Source: a bacterium (GTDB taxonomy: Bacteria; Bacillota; Bacilli; Lactobacillales; Streptococcaceae). From it: DNA of 64,000 nucleotides. Both the position numbers and the translations under genes were made by a program. Location of the stretch: the NCBI GenBank assembly GCA_905221095.1, contig CAJNBV010000001.1:62001-126000 (forward strand), in the 5' to 3' direction. Below, one piece after another: positions 29,059 to 38,660 of this stretch. Within the stretch, counting starts at the first letter, position 1. The number at the start of each line of letters is the position of its first letter. The notes under the pieces were generated by a model. That model was not told the origin of the DNA. It worked only from the letters and a program-made list of their open reading frames with translations, and ran no database searches.

Positions 29059-29577
29059 TCAAAATAGAAAGAAAATCACACCCCACATAAGTCCGCAAGC
29101 ATAACCAACCAAGACATCCTTGAGATAATGAACGCCACCTAGTACTCGGACCAAGGCTAAGAGTCCTGAGCAAATAAGCAAGATTATTCCGATCAAAGTC
29201 CAAGCATGGAAACAGGCCATAGAGATGATAGTTGCTGAAAAGACATGACGACTGGGCATAGACTGACCAGGACTATCTCTGTCTAGTAGAGGTACAATTT
29301 CCCAAACTTCATAAGGCCTAGGAGCATTGATTTTCTTACGGAGAAGGGATAAAATCACAAAACCTGACGCAGGAACAAACACATACATCAAGACCTGCTT
29401 CCCAAGTCCTTCTTGGAGATAGGTAATTACTAACAAGATTAAATAAACTATAGGCATGACTACCGTCATAAACCGATTGAAAGATTTTAACAAGCTCAGA
29501 AGGAAAGACTTATTTTCAATCTTACCAGCAACGTGGCCATACCATTCTTGATAATTTTTCATATATTTTCTCATCAC
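29059..29577 (-). CDS. PAP2-family membrane phosphatase
   Basis: This 172-residue membrane protein has PAP2 motifs K-I-N-A-P-R-P (about 87-94), PSRHV (about 112-116, with arginine in place of the usual glycine of PSGH) and R-V-L-G-G-V-H-Y-L-K-D (about 145-155). It has five or six helices. It probably dephosphorylates a lipid pyrophosphate, such as undecaprenyl pyrophosphate, at the outer face. It has little similarity to the PAP2 protein at 339-989 outside the motifs. It ends 10 bases from a BOX element and lies downstream of the ABC exporter operon but after that operon's terminator. Confidence 0.85.
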   Translation of the reverse strand: MMRKYMKNYQEWYGHVAGKIENKSFLLSLLKSFNRFMTVVMPIVYLILLVITYLQEGLGKQVLMYVFVPASGFVILSLLRKKINAPRPYEVWEIVPLLDRDSPGQSMPSRHVFSATIISMACFHAWTLIGIILLICSGLLALVRVLGGVHYLKDVLVGYACGLMWGVIFFLF

Positions 29578-29626
29578 TTACTCAAATTTTGCTTACAGGG
29601 AAGCACTTGTTTTCTAGTATAGTGCA

Positions 29627-29651
29627 GAAAAAGAAGGCCGTCAAGCCTTCT
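29627..29651 (-). terminator. Terminator of the MarR-ABC exporter operon
   Basis: Minus strand AGAAGGC-TTGACG-GCCTTCT followed by TTTTC, 7 bases after the stop of the second ABC gene. Confidence 0.8.
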
Positions 29652-29657
29652 TTGGGT

Positions 29658-31418
29658 TTATTCTTCTGCTTCGTCTTCTGTAAATTGACTATTATAGAGA
29701 TCAGCGTAGAAGCCTGCTTGTGCCATCAACTCATCATGATTGCCTTGCTCGATGATATTGCCATCTTTCATGACAAGAATTAAGTCAGCATTTCGGATAG
29801 TAGACAAGCGGTGGGCGATGACAAAGGAAGTTCTTCCCTCCATCAGTCGGTCCATAGCTTTCTGGATCAATTCCTCCGTCCGTGTATCAACCGAAGAGGT
29901 CGCCTCATCCAAAATTAGGAGTGGCGCATCTTTCAGCAAAGCACGAGCAATAGTTAAAAGTTGTTTTTGTCCAACAGACAAGGTCACTGTATCGTCCAAG
30001 ACAGTATCGTAACCATCTGGTAGAGTCATGATAAAGTGGTGAATTCCTACAGCCTTGCTGGCTTCAATCACGCGCTCATCACTAATACCTGTTTGGTTAT
30101 AGATAAGATTGTCTCGAATGGTCCCTTCAAAGAGCCAAGTGTCCTGCAAGACCATTGAAAAGGCATCGTGTACTTCCGAACGCTTCATCTCCTTGGTATC
30201 CACGCCATCAATGCGGATACTTCCCTTATCAATCTCATAGAACTTCATCAAAAGATTGACAATGGTTGTCTTCCCAGCCCCAGTAGGACCGACAATGGCA
30301 ACCTTTTGACCTGCATGAGCGGTCGCAGAAAAGTCATGGATAATAGTTCGCTCTGGTGTGTAACCAAAGGAAACTCGTTCAAAGACCACTTGACCTCTCA
30401 TGTCGCTCAATTGTCTTTCTTTATGGGATTCATCTTCCATTTCCTCTTCACCTAAGAATTCAAAGACACGTCCCATGGCTGCGCTAGCCTGCTGCAAACT
30501 AGTAATCCCTTGAGCGATTTGAGAAAGAGGCTGAGAAAAGATACGAACGTAGGCCATAAAGGCAACGATAATCCCGATACTAATCTGCCCATTTAAGGCC
30601 AAGGCTGCACCAACGATAATCACTAAGGCATAACTAAAGTTCCCGATAAACATCATAATCGGCATCATAATCCCTGAAATAAACTGAGATTTCCAGATAC
30701 TATCATACAGACGATGGTTTAATGTCGCAAATTCTTCTTTGGTACTCTCGATAGCATTGTAACTGGTCACCACATTATGGCCAGAGTACATTTCCTCCAC
30801 ATAACCATTTACAGCTGCCAAATCCTGTTGCTGACTCTTAAAGAATCCCTGCGATTTGCCCATAAAAACAGACACGAAAGCAAAACCAATAAGAGTTGAA
30901 ACAACCGTCACCAAGGCTAAAATCCAGTTCATCCCAAACATGGTTACCAAGACTGCCACGACCAGTAAAGTTGATGAAAGAACTGTTCCCAGACTTTGAT
31001 TAAGGGACTGGGCTGCAGTGTCAACGTCATTGGTCACACGAGACAAGGTATCCCCCTGAGAATGTCCATCAAAATATCCCAATGGTAGACGATTAATTTT
31101 CTCTGCAATCGCTGTTCTCAAACGCTCTGAAAAACGTTGTATGGCTGTTGTAAACAGAAAGGCCTGCAAATAATTTGATAGGAGTCCAATCACATAGATA
31201 ACGGCCAAAGAACCACCAATGGCTGCAACCGCCGCGACATCCACACTTGTTTCTAGACCACTTGCAATAATATTGGTCATTTCCTTGATACGGGTTGGAC
31301 CATATACGGTAATGATATTGGATAGGATTGTTGCTAAAAAGGCTATTAGAAGGGCAAACTGGAGACCTGCAAGATAGGGTTTACTCTGTTTCCAGAGCGA
31401 CAGTTTTTTATTTTCCAT
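29658..31418 (-). CDS. ABC exporter half-transporter (second subunit)
   Basis: This roughly 586-residue protein (start MENKKLSLWKQS, ATG at 31416-31418 with GGAGG 9 bases upstream) has six membrane helices (about 20-310) and an ABC domain. Walker A is GPTGAGKTT (about 383-391), and Walker B is LLILDEATSSVDTRTE. The signature LSVGQKQ departs from LSGGQ, as is common in the degenerate or consensus site pairing of heterodimeric exporters. It overlaps the previous ABC gene by 11 bases, so the two half-transporters form a heterodimer. The substrate is unknown; MarR control suggests drug or toxic-compound export. Confidence 0.9.
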   Translation of the reverse strand: MENKKLSLWKQSKPYLAGLQFALLIAFLATILSNIITVYGPTRIKEMTNIIASGLETSVDVAAVAAIGGSLAVIYVIGLLSNYLQAFLFTTAIQRFSERLRTAIAEKINRLPLGYFDGHSQGDTLSRVTNDVDTAAQSLNQSLGTVLSSTLLVVAVLVTMFGMNWILALVTVVSTLIGFAFVSVFMGKSQGFFKSQQQDLAAVNGYVEEMYSGHNVVTSYNAIESTKEEFATLNHRLYDSIWKSQFISGIMMPIMMFIGNFSYALVIIVGAALALNGQISIGIIVAFMAYVRIFSQPLSQIAQGITSLQQASAAMGRVFEFLGEEEMEDESHKERQLSDMRGQVVFERVSFGYTPERTIIHDFSATAHAGQKVAIVGPTGAGKTTIVNLLMKFYEIDKGSIRIDGVDTKEMKRSEVHDAFSMVLQDTWLFEGTIRDNLIYNQTGISDERVIEASKAVGIHHFIMTLPDGYDTVLDDTVTLSVGQKQLLTIARALLKDAPLLILDEATSSVDTRTEELIQKAMDRLMEGRTSFVIAHRLSTIRNADLILVMKDGNIIEQGNHDELMAQAGFYADLYNSQFTEDEAEE

Positions 31419-33177
31419 GTTCCAATTCCTCCTTCGATAATTGTGAATAGGCAATTTCTTGGTAAACTTCGTTGGTAGCTAGAAGTTCCTTGTGGGTGCC
31501 TTGTCCCACGACTTTTCCTTGATCCAAGACCAAAATCAAATCTGCATCCATAATCGTTGAAATGCGCTGCGCGACGATGAGCTTGGTCATAGATTTTGTT
31601 TTCTCTGCTAGCTCTTGGCGTAGGACACGATCTGTCTTGTAATCCAAGGCTGAGAAGGAGTCATCAAAGATGAGGATTTCTGGCTTACGAGCCAAGGCAC
31701 GCGCAATGGCCAGACGCTGTCTTTGTCCACCTGAGAAGTTGGTTCCTCCTTGAGCTACTTCTGACTCCAAGCCAGCTTCCTTATCCTCGATAAAGTTCTT
31801 AGACTGGGCCAATTCCAAGGCCTGCCACATAGCCTCCTCACTAAGTGGTGTTTCTTGACTGTGTCCAAAGTCTAGATTACCCTTGACATCTCCAGAAAAT
31901 AGCACAGCTTTTTGTGGAATATAGCCAACCTTGTTGCGCAAATCTTCCAAACCGTAATCTTGAACATTAACTCCGTCCACTAGAATTTCTCCTGCGGATA
32001 CATCATAGAAACGTGGAATCAGATTGACCAGAGTTGACTTACCAGAACCCGTTGAGCCGATAAAGGCAACTGTTTGGCCAGCTTCTGCTCTAAAGCTAAC
32101 ATGCTCAATAACTGCCTCCGAATTTGCTGCATAGCGGAAGGTCACATCCTTAAACTCGACCTGACCTTTGAGGTTTTCATCAGCCAGCCGCACTTGAGCA
32201 GGGTTTTGGATAGAAGAATGCAAATCTAGAACCTGATTAATCCGCTTGGCAGAGACCATAGTTCGGGGAAGAACGATGAAGAGCGCTCCCATGAGAAGGA
32301 ATCCCATGACAACCTGCATGGCATAAGACATGAAAACAACCATGTCACTAAAGAGAGGCAGACGTGCTGTCGGAGCAGCATCGTTGATCACATAGGCCCC
32401 AATCCAATAAATCGCCACACTCAAACCACTTGAAATCCCCATCATGATGGGATTCAAAATAGCCATGAGACGGTTGACAAACAAATTCAAGCGTGTCAGC
32501 TCATCATTTGCTGCTGCAAATTTTTCATCTTGGTACTTTTCAGCATTGTAGGCACGAACAACGCGAATACCTGTTAAACTTTCACGAGTAATGCTATTCA
32601 GTTTATCAGTCAGACTTTGAATCAAGGACTGTTTTGGAAAAGCTAGCGTCATCAAAACGGTTGTCATCAAAACATTGACAATCACTGCCACAAGTACAGC
32701 CCAGAGCCAGTATTCTGAATGACCTAAAATCTTCCCTATAGCCCAGATAGCCATAATCGGACCACGCGTAACCACTTGCAAGCCCATGGTAATCAACATC
32801 TGAACTTGAGTAATATCATTGGTAGTACGAGTTAGGAGACTGGGAATAGAGAATTTCTTAATCTCTGTCTGCGAGTAATCCAAAACTCGGTTAAAAATAT
32901 CACTTCTCAGCCTACTAGTGTAAGAAGCAGCCACTCTGGATGCAAAAAATCCAACTGCGACTGCGGACAAGAAGGCAAAAAAAGACATTCCGACCATCAT
33001 ACCTGCTGGTTGCCATAACTCATCCAAGTTGGTTCCTTGACTTCCTAGCAAATCCGTTATTTTAGAGATATAGGTCGGAACTTCCAACTCTAGGTAGACT
33101 GAAAAGCAGGTAAAGAGAATGGCTAGTAAAATCATCCCCCATTCTTTTCCACTAATTCGTTTGGCTAATTTCTTCAT
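31408..33177 (-). CDS. ABC exporter half-transporter (first subunit)
   Basis: This 589-residue half-transporter has six helices (about 10-300) and a nucleotide-binding domain with Walker A GSTGSGKST (about 374-382), signature FSGGQRQR and Walker B EILIFDDSFSALD. The aspartate after Walker B (DD instead of DE) shows a non-canonical catalytic base, typical of the degenerate site of heterodimeric exporters such as LmrCD or TM287/288. The partner is encoded immediately downstream with an overlap. The gene overlaps the upstream marR by 26 bases. Confidence 0.9.
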   Translation of the reverse strand: MKKLAKRISGKEWGMILLAILFTCFSVYLELEVPTYISKITDLLGSQGTNLDELWQPAGMMVGMSFFAFLSAVAVGFFASRVAASYTSRLRSDIFNRVLDYSQTEIKKFSIPSLLTRTTNDITQVQMLITMGLQVVTRGPIMAIWAIGKILGHSEYWLWAVLVAVIVNVLMTTVLMTLAFPKQSLIQSLTDKLNSITRESLTGIRVVRAYNAEKYQDEKFAAANDELTRLNLFVNRLMAILNPIMMGISSGLSVAIYWIGAYVINDAAPTARLPLFSDMVVFMSYAMQVVMGFLLMGALFIVLPRTMVSAKRINQVLDLHSSIQNPAQVRLADENLKGQVEFKDVTFRYAANSEAVIEHVSFRAEAGQTVAFIGSTGSGKSTLVNLIPRFYDVSAGEILVDGVNVQDYGLEDLRNKVGYIPQKAVLFSGDVKGNLDFGHSQETPLSEEAMWQALELAQSKNFIEDKEAGLESEVAQGGTNFSGGQRQRLAIARALARKPEILIFDDSFSALDYKTDRVLRQELAEKTKSMTKLIVAQRISTIMDADLILVLDQGKVVGQGTHKELLATNEVYQEIAYSQLSKEELEHGK

Positions 33178-33622
33178 TCTCTCCTCCTATTCTCTTGATA
33201 TTTTCCTGTAGTTGATTGAGGACTTTCTCAAAAATCAGTAATTCATCTTCATCAATGTCTGCCATCAACTGGTTGTCAATACGTTCAAAGAAGGCTTTAA
33301 CCTGCTTCATTTGAGAACGTGATTTGTCCGTCAAACGAACAAACTTGGCCCGCTTATCGCTAGAACTCGCCTCCAATTCCACCAAACCATTTTGTACCAT
33401 ACGCTTGACCAAGTTACTCGCCACAGACTTGGTAATATTGAGTTCCTGCTCGATATCTTTAATCAAGACCAAGTCTTGATTTTCCTCACGGCTATCCAAA
33501 AAACGTACAACCTGACCTTGTGGTCCCCCCATAAATTCAATGCCACAACGCTTGGCTTCCTTTTGCACCATCAGATGAATCTGGTGACCAAAACGCTTAA
33601 AGACCAACATTGGTTTATCCAT
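33152..33622 (-). CDS. MarR-family transcriptional regulator
   Basis: This 156-residue winged-helix regulator (start MDKPMLVFKRFGHQIHLMVQ) has its ATG at 33620-33622 preceded by AAAGGAG, which I prefer over an upstream in-frame start. The recognition region IEQELNITKSVASNLVKRMVQNGLVELEASSSDKRAKFVRLTDK (in three helices plus wing, about 58-101) is typical of MarR, with the D-K-R wing motif. It is first in an operon with two ABC exporter subunits, overlapping the first. Palindromic sites in its promoter suggest autoregulation and control of the exporter. Confidence 0.9.
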   Translation of the reverse strand: MDKPMLVFKRFGHQIHLMVQKEAKRCGIEFMGGPQGQVVRFLDSREENQDLVLIKDIEQELNITKSVASNLVKRMVQNGLVELEASSSDKRAKFVRLTDKSRSQMKQVKAFFERIDNQLMADIDEDELLIFEKVLNQLQENIKRIGGENEEISQTN

Positions 33623-33646
33623 ACTAACTCCTTTCAAATCATTGTG

Positions 33647-33736
33647 TTTAGTTCTCCTAGGAACTAAATAGGTTTTCATGAGAACTATTTTACCACTTTG
33701 AAAAGAGATGTCAAGAAAAAAGTTTCCTAGAGAACT
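33647..33736 (-). promoter_or_regulatory. marR-exporter promoter with three operator-like sites
   Basis: Minus strand promoter TTGACA (33714-33709), 16-base spacer, TAAAAT (33692-33687). Three related dyads surround it: TTTAGTTCTCCTAGGAACTA at 33647-33666, TTTTCATGAGAACTAT at 33673-33688 and AGTTTCCTAGAGAACT at 33721-33736 (plus-strand reading). All share the half-site GAACTA/TAGTTC. They flank the -35 and cover the start region, as expected for MarR binding sites. Confidence 0.65.
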
Positions 33737-33749
33737 ATTTTCTTGATTC

Positions 33750-33781
33750 AAAAAATCCCAAGTGATTTTCTCACTTAGGAT
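33750..33781 (-). terminator. Terminator of yebC
   Basis: Minus strand ATCCTAAGTGA-GAAAA-TCACTTGGGAT followed by TTTTTG, an 11-bp stem with one G-T pair, directly after the yebC stop and just above the marR operator. Confidence 0.85.
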
Positions 33782-33799
33782 CATGTTCTCTAGGTTAAA

Positions 33800-34516
33800 T
33801 TAGAATCCATCTACGTTCGTATAAATCTTTTGCACGTCTTCGTCATCTTCAAGAACGCTGTAAAGTTTTTCAAAGGTTTCAAGATCATCACCTGACAATT
33901 CCACTTCTGACTGAGGAATCATTTCCAATTCAGTCACTTGGAATTCTTCGACACCTGACTCACGAAGGGCAACGATAGCCTTGTGAAGGTCTGTTGGAGC
34001 TGTGTAAACAGTAATTGTTCCTTCTTCTGTTTCTACATCGTCCACATCCACATCTGCTTCTAGCAATTGCTCAAAGACTGCATCAGCATCTTCGCCAGCA
34101 AATACAATAACACCCTTATTGTCAAAGAGGTAAGAAACAGAACCTGAAGCGCCCATGTTTCCACCGTTTTTACCAAAGGCTGCACGGACATTGGCTGCGG
34201 TACGGTTGACGTTAGAAGTCAAGGTATCAACGATCAACATAGAACCGTTTGGTCCAAATCCTTCGTAACGTCCTTCTGTAAAGGTTTCGTCTGTGTTTCC
34301 TTTTGCTTTATCAATCGCTTTATCGATAACGTGTTTTGGCACTTGGGCTTGTTTAGCACGGTCGATAACGAATTTCAAAGCAGTGTTTGATTCTGGGTCT
34401 GGATCACCTTTTTTAGCTGCTACATAGATTTCTACACCAAACTTTGCATATACTTTAGAGTTAGCTCCATCTTTAGCCGTTTTCTTGGCTACGATATTGG
34501 CCCATTTACGTCCCAT
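33800..34516 (-). CDS. YebC/PmpR-family protein
   Basis: This 238-residue YebC family (DUF28) protein has the conserved N-terminus [20 protein letters not shown], the central [20 protein letters not shown] (about 80-99) and [15 protein letters not shown] (about 115-129), and an acidic third domain. Members act as translation factors that relieve ribosome stalling, or as transcriptional regulators (TACO1/YebC/PmpR); which applies here is not decidable from sequence. It is monocistronic with its own terminator. In pneumococcus I recall this gene next to the ply region; here its upstream neighbour is dinF. Confidence 0.9.
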   Translation of the reverse strand: MGRKWANIVAKKTAKDGANSKVYAKFGVEIYVAAKKGDPDPESNTALKFVIDRAKQAQVPKHVIDKAIDKAKGNTDETFTEGRYEGFGPNGSMLIVDTLTSNVNRTAANVRAAFGKNGGNMGASGSVSYLFDNKGVIVFAGEDADAVFEQLLEADVDVDDVETEEGTITVYTAPTDLHKAIVALRESGVEEFQVTELEMIPQSEVELSGDDLETFEKLYSVLEDDEDVQKIYTNVDGF

Positions 34517-34612
34517 TAGGAATCTCCTTTTTTCACATTTTAATCTTTCTTATTATAACACAAGTTTTTTTGATTTTCACTAGAGGAAATAGATTTTATT
34601 CAGTAAATCAAG

Positions 34613-35983
34613 CTATGATGACACTTTTGTTGCCAAGATGGCCTTGCCTTCTTTTATCAAGGGATGACGGAACAGTGAAAAGTAGAGTTGAATGGTCATG
34701 GCAACCCAGATAAGGGGTTCGCAAAGGATAACTCCCCTATAACCTGCCCAAGGAATAATCAAGACCACAAAAGCAATTTTCCCGATTAGTTCAATAAAAC
34801 TAGAAACCAGAGGAAGGACCTTTTGCCCCAATCCCTGTAAACAATTGCGATAAATCAGTAAGAGACTCAAAATGGGATAAAAGGCTGAGCTGATTTGCAG
34901 GTAGAGACTACCGTTTTCTACCAGGTATCCATCCGTCGAACTGGCCAAGAAGGAAACTAAGGCTGGACTGGCAAAAAAGAGGAAGACACAAACAAAAACT
35001 GCCCAGGACATGCTTAGACGACTGCCGATTCGAAGTCCTTGAACAATACGGTCTAGTCGCTTGGCCCCAAGATTCTGCGAAGCAAAGGTCGTCATCGAGG
35101 CAGAAATAGCGGTCATAGGAAGAAGGGCGAAGGCCATAATGCGTCGAGCCGCCGTCTGGGCACTGATAATTACGGCACCAAAGGTATTAACAGAAGACTG
35201 TAAAATCACACTGCCAATGGACACAATCGAGCTCATCAAGCCCATAGCCAAACCTTGCTCCAAAAGATCCGCGTACAAGGTCTTGTCCCATTTAAAATGT
35301 TTCAGTTGAGGTAGAAGTTCTGGAACACTCTTGCGGATATAATAAAAGCAGAGAACCGCTGATAAGCCTTGCGAAATAATGGTGGCAAGGCCCGCAGATT
35401 GAACTCCCAGATGCAATTGCGTGATGAAATAGAGATCCAGAACTACATTAACCAAGGCAGAGAAAATCAGAAAACCAAGAGCCGCTAGACTGTCCCCAAT
35501 AGACCGCAACAAGCCTGCAAAGAGGTTATAGGCAAAACTGACACCGACACAGGTCACAATCATAGATATATATTGATAGGACTGAGGAAGGATTTCTGCA
35601 GGAGTATCTAGGTACTGCAAGAGAGGATACAAACCAAAAAAGCCCAGCAGCATAACTACAATACTCAAAAGAGCACCTAAAATCCAGGTGGCTGCTACTG
35701 TCTCCTTGATTTTAGTGAAATTCCGAGCTCCATAATAGCGGGCAATGACAATTCCCATGCCATTGCCAACACCAAGAGTAAAACCTACAATCAGGTCAAA
35801 AATCGCTGTCGTCGCTCCTACTGCAGCCAAGGAGTCTTGTCCAAGAAAACGCCCAACAATCAAGACATCAGCAGTGTTATAGAGCTGTTGGAAAATATTG
35901 GATAGCAAGATTGGGAAGGCAAAACTCAAAAGTGAGGGAAGAATAGGACCATGTATCAGGTCCACTGTTCGTTTTTTATTCAT
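34613..35983 (-). CDS. dinF: MATE-family efflux protein DinF
   Basis: This 456-residue protein has twelve membrane helices in two homologous halves, of the multidrug and toxic compound extrusion family. It starts MNKKRTVDLIHGPILPSLLSFAFPILLSN. Streptococcal DinF is part of the competence-induced cinA-recA-dinF operon and has been linked to protection from oxidative stress and bile. The gene is 115 bases downstream of recA and separated from it by a hairpin terminator at 36063-36089, so expression may depend on read-through. Confidence 0.9.
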   Translation of the reverse strand: MNKKRTVDLIHGPILPSLLSFAFPILLSNIFQQLYNTADVLIVGRFLGQDSLAAVGATTAIFDLIVGFTLGVGNGMGIVIARYYGARNFTKIKETVAATWILGALLSIVVMLLGFFGLYPLLQYLDTPAEILPQSYQYISMIVTCVGVSFAYNLFAGLLRSIGDSLAALGFLIFSALVNVVLDLYFITQLHLGVQSAGLATIISQGLSAVLCFYYIRKSVPELLPQLKHFKWDKTLYADLLEQGLAMGLMSSIVSIGSVILQSSVNTFGAVIISAQTAARRIMAFALLPMTAISASMTTFASQNLGAKRLDRIVQGLRIGSRLSMSWAVFVCVFLFFASPALVSFLASSTDGYLVENGSLYLQISSAFYPILSLLLIYRNCLQGLGQKVLPLVSSFIELIGKIAFVVLIIPWAGYRGVILCEPLIWVAMTIQLYFSLFRHPLIKEGKAILATKVSS

Positions 35984-36062
35984 AAGGCTATTATATCAGC
36001 TTTATAGAGGAGCGACAAGAAACAGCAAACTTTGCGCGAACTGAGAACCAGAACAAGGCAAC

Positions 36063-36089
36063 GAAAAAGCAGCGGATTTCTCCACTACT
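36063..36089 (-). terminator. Terminator between recA and dinF
   Basis: Minus strand AGTAGTGGA-GAAA-TCCGCTGCT followed by TTTTTCG. It is a 9-bp stem with two G-T pairs and a GNRA-type loop. Confidence 0.75.
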
Positions 36090-36097
36090 TTAACAAC

Positions 36098-37264
36098 TTA
36101 TTCTTCAATTTCGATTTCAAGTTCATCGCCTAGGTCAAGAGTCACTTCTTCATTCACAGAATCTGCTTGAACTGCTTCATCTTTTTTAGTTTCAACACCT
36201 TCTACAGAAGCCTCTTCTCCATCAACCAAACCAAATTGAACACGGACTTGATGGTCAATTTCATCAAAGATTTCTGGGTTATCTGCCAAGTATTTCTTAG
36301 CATTTTCAGAACCTTGCCCGATTTTCTCATCCTTGTAAGAGTACCAAGCCCCTGCTTTTTTGATGATATCTAAATCGCTTGCAATCTTCAAAAGCTCACC
36401 TGTCTTAGAAATCCCTTCTCCGTACATGATTTCAACGAAGGCTTCCTTAAATGGCGGAGCCACCTTGTTTTTCACGACCTTAATCTTAGTTTCCTTACCG
36501 ACGTTGGTGTCTTTTTGGTCACCAGTTCCCTTGATTTGCGTGCTTCCACGAACATCCAAACGCACTGAAGCGTAGAATTTCAGAGCACGTCCACCAGGAG
36601 TTGTTTCTGGATTTCCAAACATGACCCCAACTTTTTCACGCAATTGGTTGATAAAGATGGCAATTGTTTTGGTTTTATTGATAGAAGCACCAAGTTTACG
36701 CATGGCTTGACTCATCATACGAGCCTGCAAACCAACGTGGCTATCTCCGATATCTCCATCAATTTCCGCACGAGGTACAAGGGCCGCAACTGAATCGACT
36801 ACGACAAGGTCCACAGCACCTGAGTCAATCAATTTTCCTGCAATTTCAAGACCTTGCTCTCCTGAGTCTGGTTGAGACAAGAGCAATTCGTCAATATTGA
36901 CCCCAAGAGCCGCAGCATAAGCTGGGTCAAGGGCATGCTCCGCATCAATAAAGGCTGCAATCCCACCTTCTTTTTGCGCTTGCGCGACTGCATGAAGGGC
37001 AACTGTTGTCTTACCAGATGACTCTGGCCCATAGATTTCGATGATACGTCCCTTAGGATAGCCACCTGAACCAAGGGCAATATCAAGAGCCAAGGAACCG
37101 GAGCTCATCACTTGCACCTTTTGCTCTGCACGCTCACCCAAACGCATAATTGAACCCTTACCAAAGTCTTTCTCAATCAATTTAAGAGCATCATTCAAGG
37201 CTTTTTCACGTTCTGCACCGAATTTTTTTGAAATTTCATCTAATTTTTTTGGTTTTTTCGCCAT
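36098..37264 (-). CDS. recA: Recombinase RecA
   Basis: This 388-residue protein forms ATP-dependent filaments on single-stranded DNA for homologous recombination, natural transformation and the damage response. Walker A is GPESSGKTT (about 79-87), Walker B is [14 protein letters not shown], the L2 loop region is [14 protein letters not shown], and the C-terminal tail is acidic (ending [12 protein letters not shown]). It is encoded 54 bases downstream of cinA and is induced in competence through the cinA promoter, with a probable own promoter as well. Confidence 0.98.
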   Translation of the reverse strand: MAKKPKKLDEISKKFGAEREKALNDALKLIEKDFGKGSIMRLGERAEQKVQVMSSGSLALDIALGSGGYPKGRIIEIYGPESSGKTTVALHAVAQAQKEGGIAAFIDAEHALDPAYAAALGVNIDELLLSQPDSGEQGLEIAGKLIDSGAVDLVVVDSVAALVPRAEIDGDIGDSHVGLQARMMSQAMRKLGASINKTKTIAIFINQLREKVGVMFGNPETTPGGRALKFYASVRLDVRGSTQIKGTGDQKDTNVGKETKIKVVKNKVAPPFKEAFVEIMYGEGISKTGELLKIASDLDIIKKAGAWYSYKDEKIGQGSENAKKYLADNPEIFDEIDHQVRVQFGLVDGEEASVEGVETKKDEAVQADSVNEEVTLDLGDELEIEIEE

Positions 37265-37318
37265 TCTATTCTCCTACATTCTAATGGTCCTCAGACCTAT
37301 CTACTATTATATCAAAAG

Positions 37319-38575
37319 TTAGTCACTTAATAAAGCCTTGCGAACTAGGTTAAAGGCATGCATAACCGCAATGTGACGTACATCTGCTCGACTTCTGCCT
37401 CCAATATTCACCTTGATAACCTCAGTTCCTTGCTCTTGCGCCAAGCCTATGAAGACTGTCCCAGCTGGGTGCCCTTCTAGACTATCTGGCCCTGCTACTC
37501 CAGTCAAGCTGATGCCAACATCTGACTGGGTCTTGCTTCGTGCCTGCTCAGCCATCTTCTGGGCTGTATATTCAGACACCACACCATGTTCTTCCAAATC
37601 CTTGGCAGGAATATCCAACATTTTTGATTTTTCCTCCAAGCTATAGGTCACAAAACCACCCTTAAATATACTTGAAGCTCCTGAAAAATCAGCTACAGTA
37701 GCTTGAAAAAGACCTGCCGTCAAACTCTCTGCAGCCGTGATAGTTTTCCCTTGCTTTTTCAGTACTTCTACCACAATACTGGCCAAACTAGTCTCTTCCC
37801 CATAACCATAACAAAGTTCTCGTAAAGAAAGGCCTTCAAAAGTCTGGTAGTCCAAGATTTTATTTTCCAAAACATTCAATGCTTGATTCGCCTCTTCTTG
37901 TCTGCTAGCCTTTGTTGACAAACGCAGAGTGACTTCTCCTGTCTTGGCATAAGGTGCTAAGGTCGGATCAGTTTGATTATCAATTAAATCAGCCAAAATG
38001 GTCACCAGCTGACTTTCGCCAATTCCAAAGAAGCGAAGAACTCGGGAATACAGCTTGCTCCCTGTCATCAACTTGGGTAGAAGCTGGTTTAAGACCATGG
38101 GTTTCAATTCACTTGGTGGACCAGGAAGGACGACATAGGTCACTCCTTCGACTTCTAATACTCCTCCCACAGCCAGTCCTGTTTCATTTGGTAGCGGAGT
38201 CGCCCCTTCTACAAGTTGAGCCTGTCTTTCATTATTCGGTGTTCGGGCATAGTCTGGTCTCTGGGCAAAAAAGACATCCAACTTCGCCTGTGCCTGAGGA
38301 TCAAAAACTAATTCTTTCCCTAAAAATTTAGCCAACGTTTGTTTGGTTAGGTCATCCTCAGTTGGCCCCAAGCCCCCTGTCAAAATCACCAGACTGCTAC
38401 GTTGACTGGCAATTTCAAGCAAAGACAAGAGACGAGCTTCATTGTCTCCTACAGCCGTTTGAAAATAAACATCTACCCCAATCTCTGCTAATTTTTCCGA
38501 TAAAAACTGAGCATTGGTATTGACAATCTGTCCTGTCAAAATCTCTGTTCCAACAGCAATGATTTCTGCTTTCAT
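37319..38575 (-). CDS. cinA: Competence-induced protein CinA
   Basis: This 418-residue protein has an N-terminal MoaB/MogA-like domain ([20 protein letters not shown] at about 3-22, [11 protein letters not shown] at about 65-75). It also has a C-terminal PncC-type domain (about 255-415, with [12 protein letters not shown] and GVAGPDS). Relatives hydrolyse NMN and ADP-ribose; in streptococci CinA is made in competence and interacts with RecA. The ATG at 38573-38575 follows GGAGGAAAC. A ComX box is 18 bases upstream. Confidence 0.95.
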   Translation of the reverse strand: MKAEIIAVGTEILTGQIVNTNAQFLSEKLAEIGVDVYFQTAVGDNEARLLSLLEIASQRSSLVILTGGLGPTEDDLTKQTLAKFLGKELVFDPQAQAKLDVFFAQRPDYARTPNNERQAQLVEGATPLPNETGLAVGGVLEVEGVTYVVLPGPPSELKPMVLNQLLPKLMTGSKLYSRVLRFFGIGESQLVTILADLIDNQTDPTLAPYAKTGEVTLRLSTKASRQEEANQALNVLENKILDYQTFEGLSLRELCYGYGEETSLASIVVEVLKKQGKTITAAESLTAGLFQATVADFSGASSIFKGGFVTYSLEEKSKMLDIPAKDLEEHGVVSEYTAQKMAEQARSKTQSDVGISLTGVAGPDSLEGHPAGTVFIGLAQEQGTEVIKVNIGGRSRADVRHIAVMHAFNLVRKALLSD

Positions 38576-38592
38576 GTTTCCTCCTACCTATC

Positions 38593-38600
38593 TATTCGTA
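38593..38600 (-). promoter_or_regulatory. ComX (sigma-X) CIN box of cinA-recA-dinF
   Basis: Minus strand TACGAATA, the exact combox consensus that serves as the -10 for the competence sigma factor ComX. It is 18 bases from the cinA ATG, giving a very short leader that contains only the ribosome binding site. It lies immediately after the terminator of lytR. Confidence 0.9.
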
Positions 38601-38605
38601 TTTTT

Positions 38606-38635
38606 TTGAAAAAATCGCAGGAATTTTCCTACGAT
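38606..38635 (-). terminator. Terminator of the tsaE-GNAT-lytR unit
   Basis: Minus strand ATCGTAGGAA-AA-TTCCTGCGAT followed by TTTTTTC, a 10-bp stem with one G-T pair, 26 bases after the lytR stop. Confidence 0.88.
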
Positions 38636-38660
38636 TGATTTTTTATTTGTATCAAGAAAG

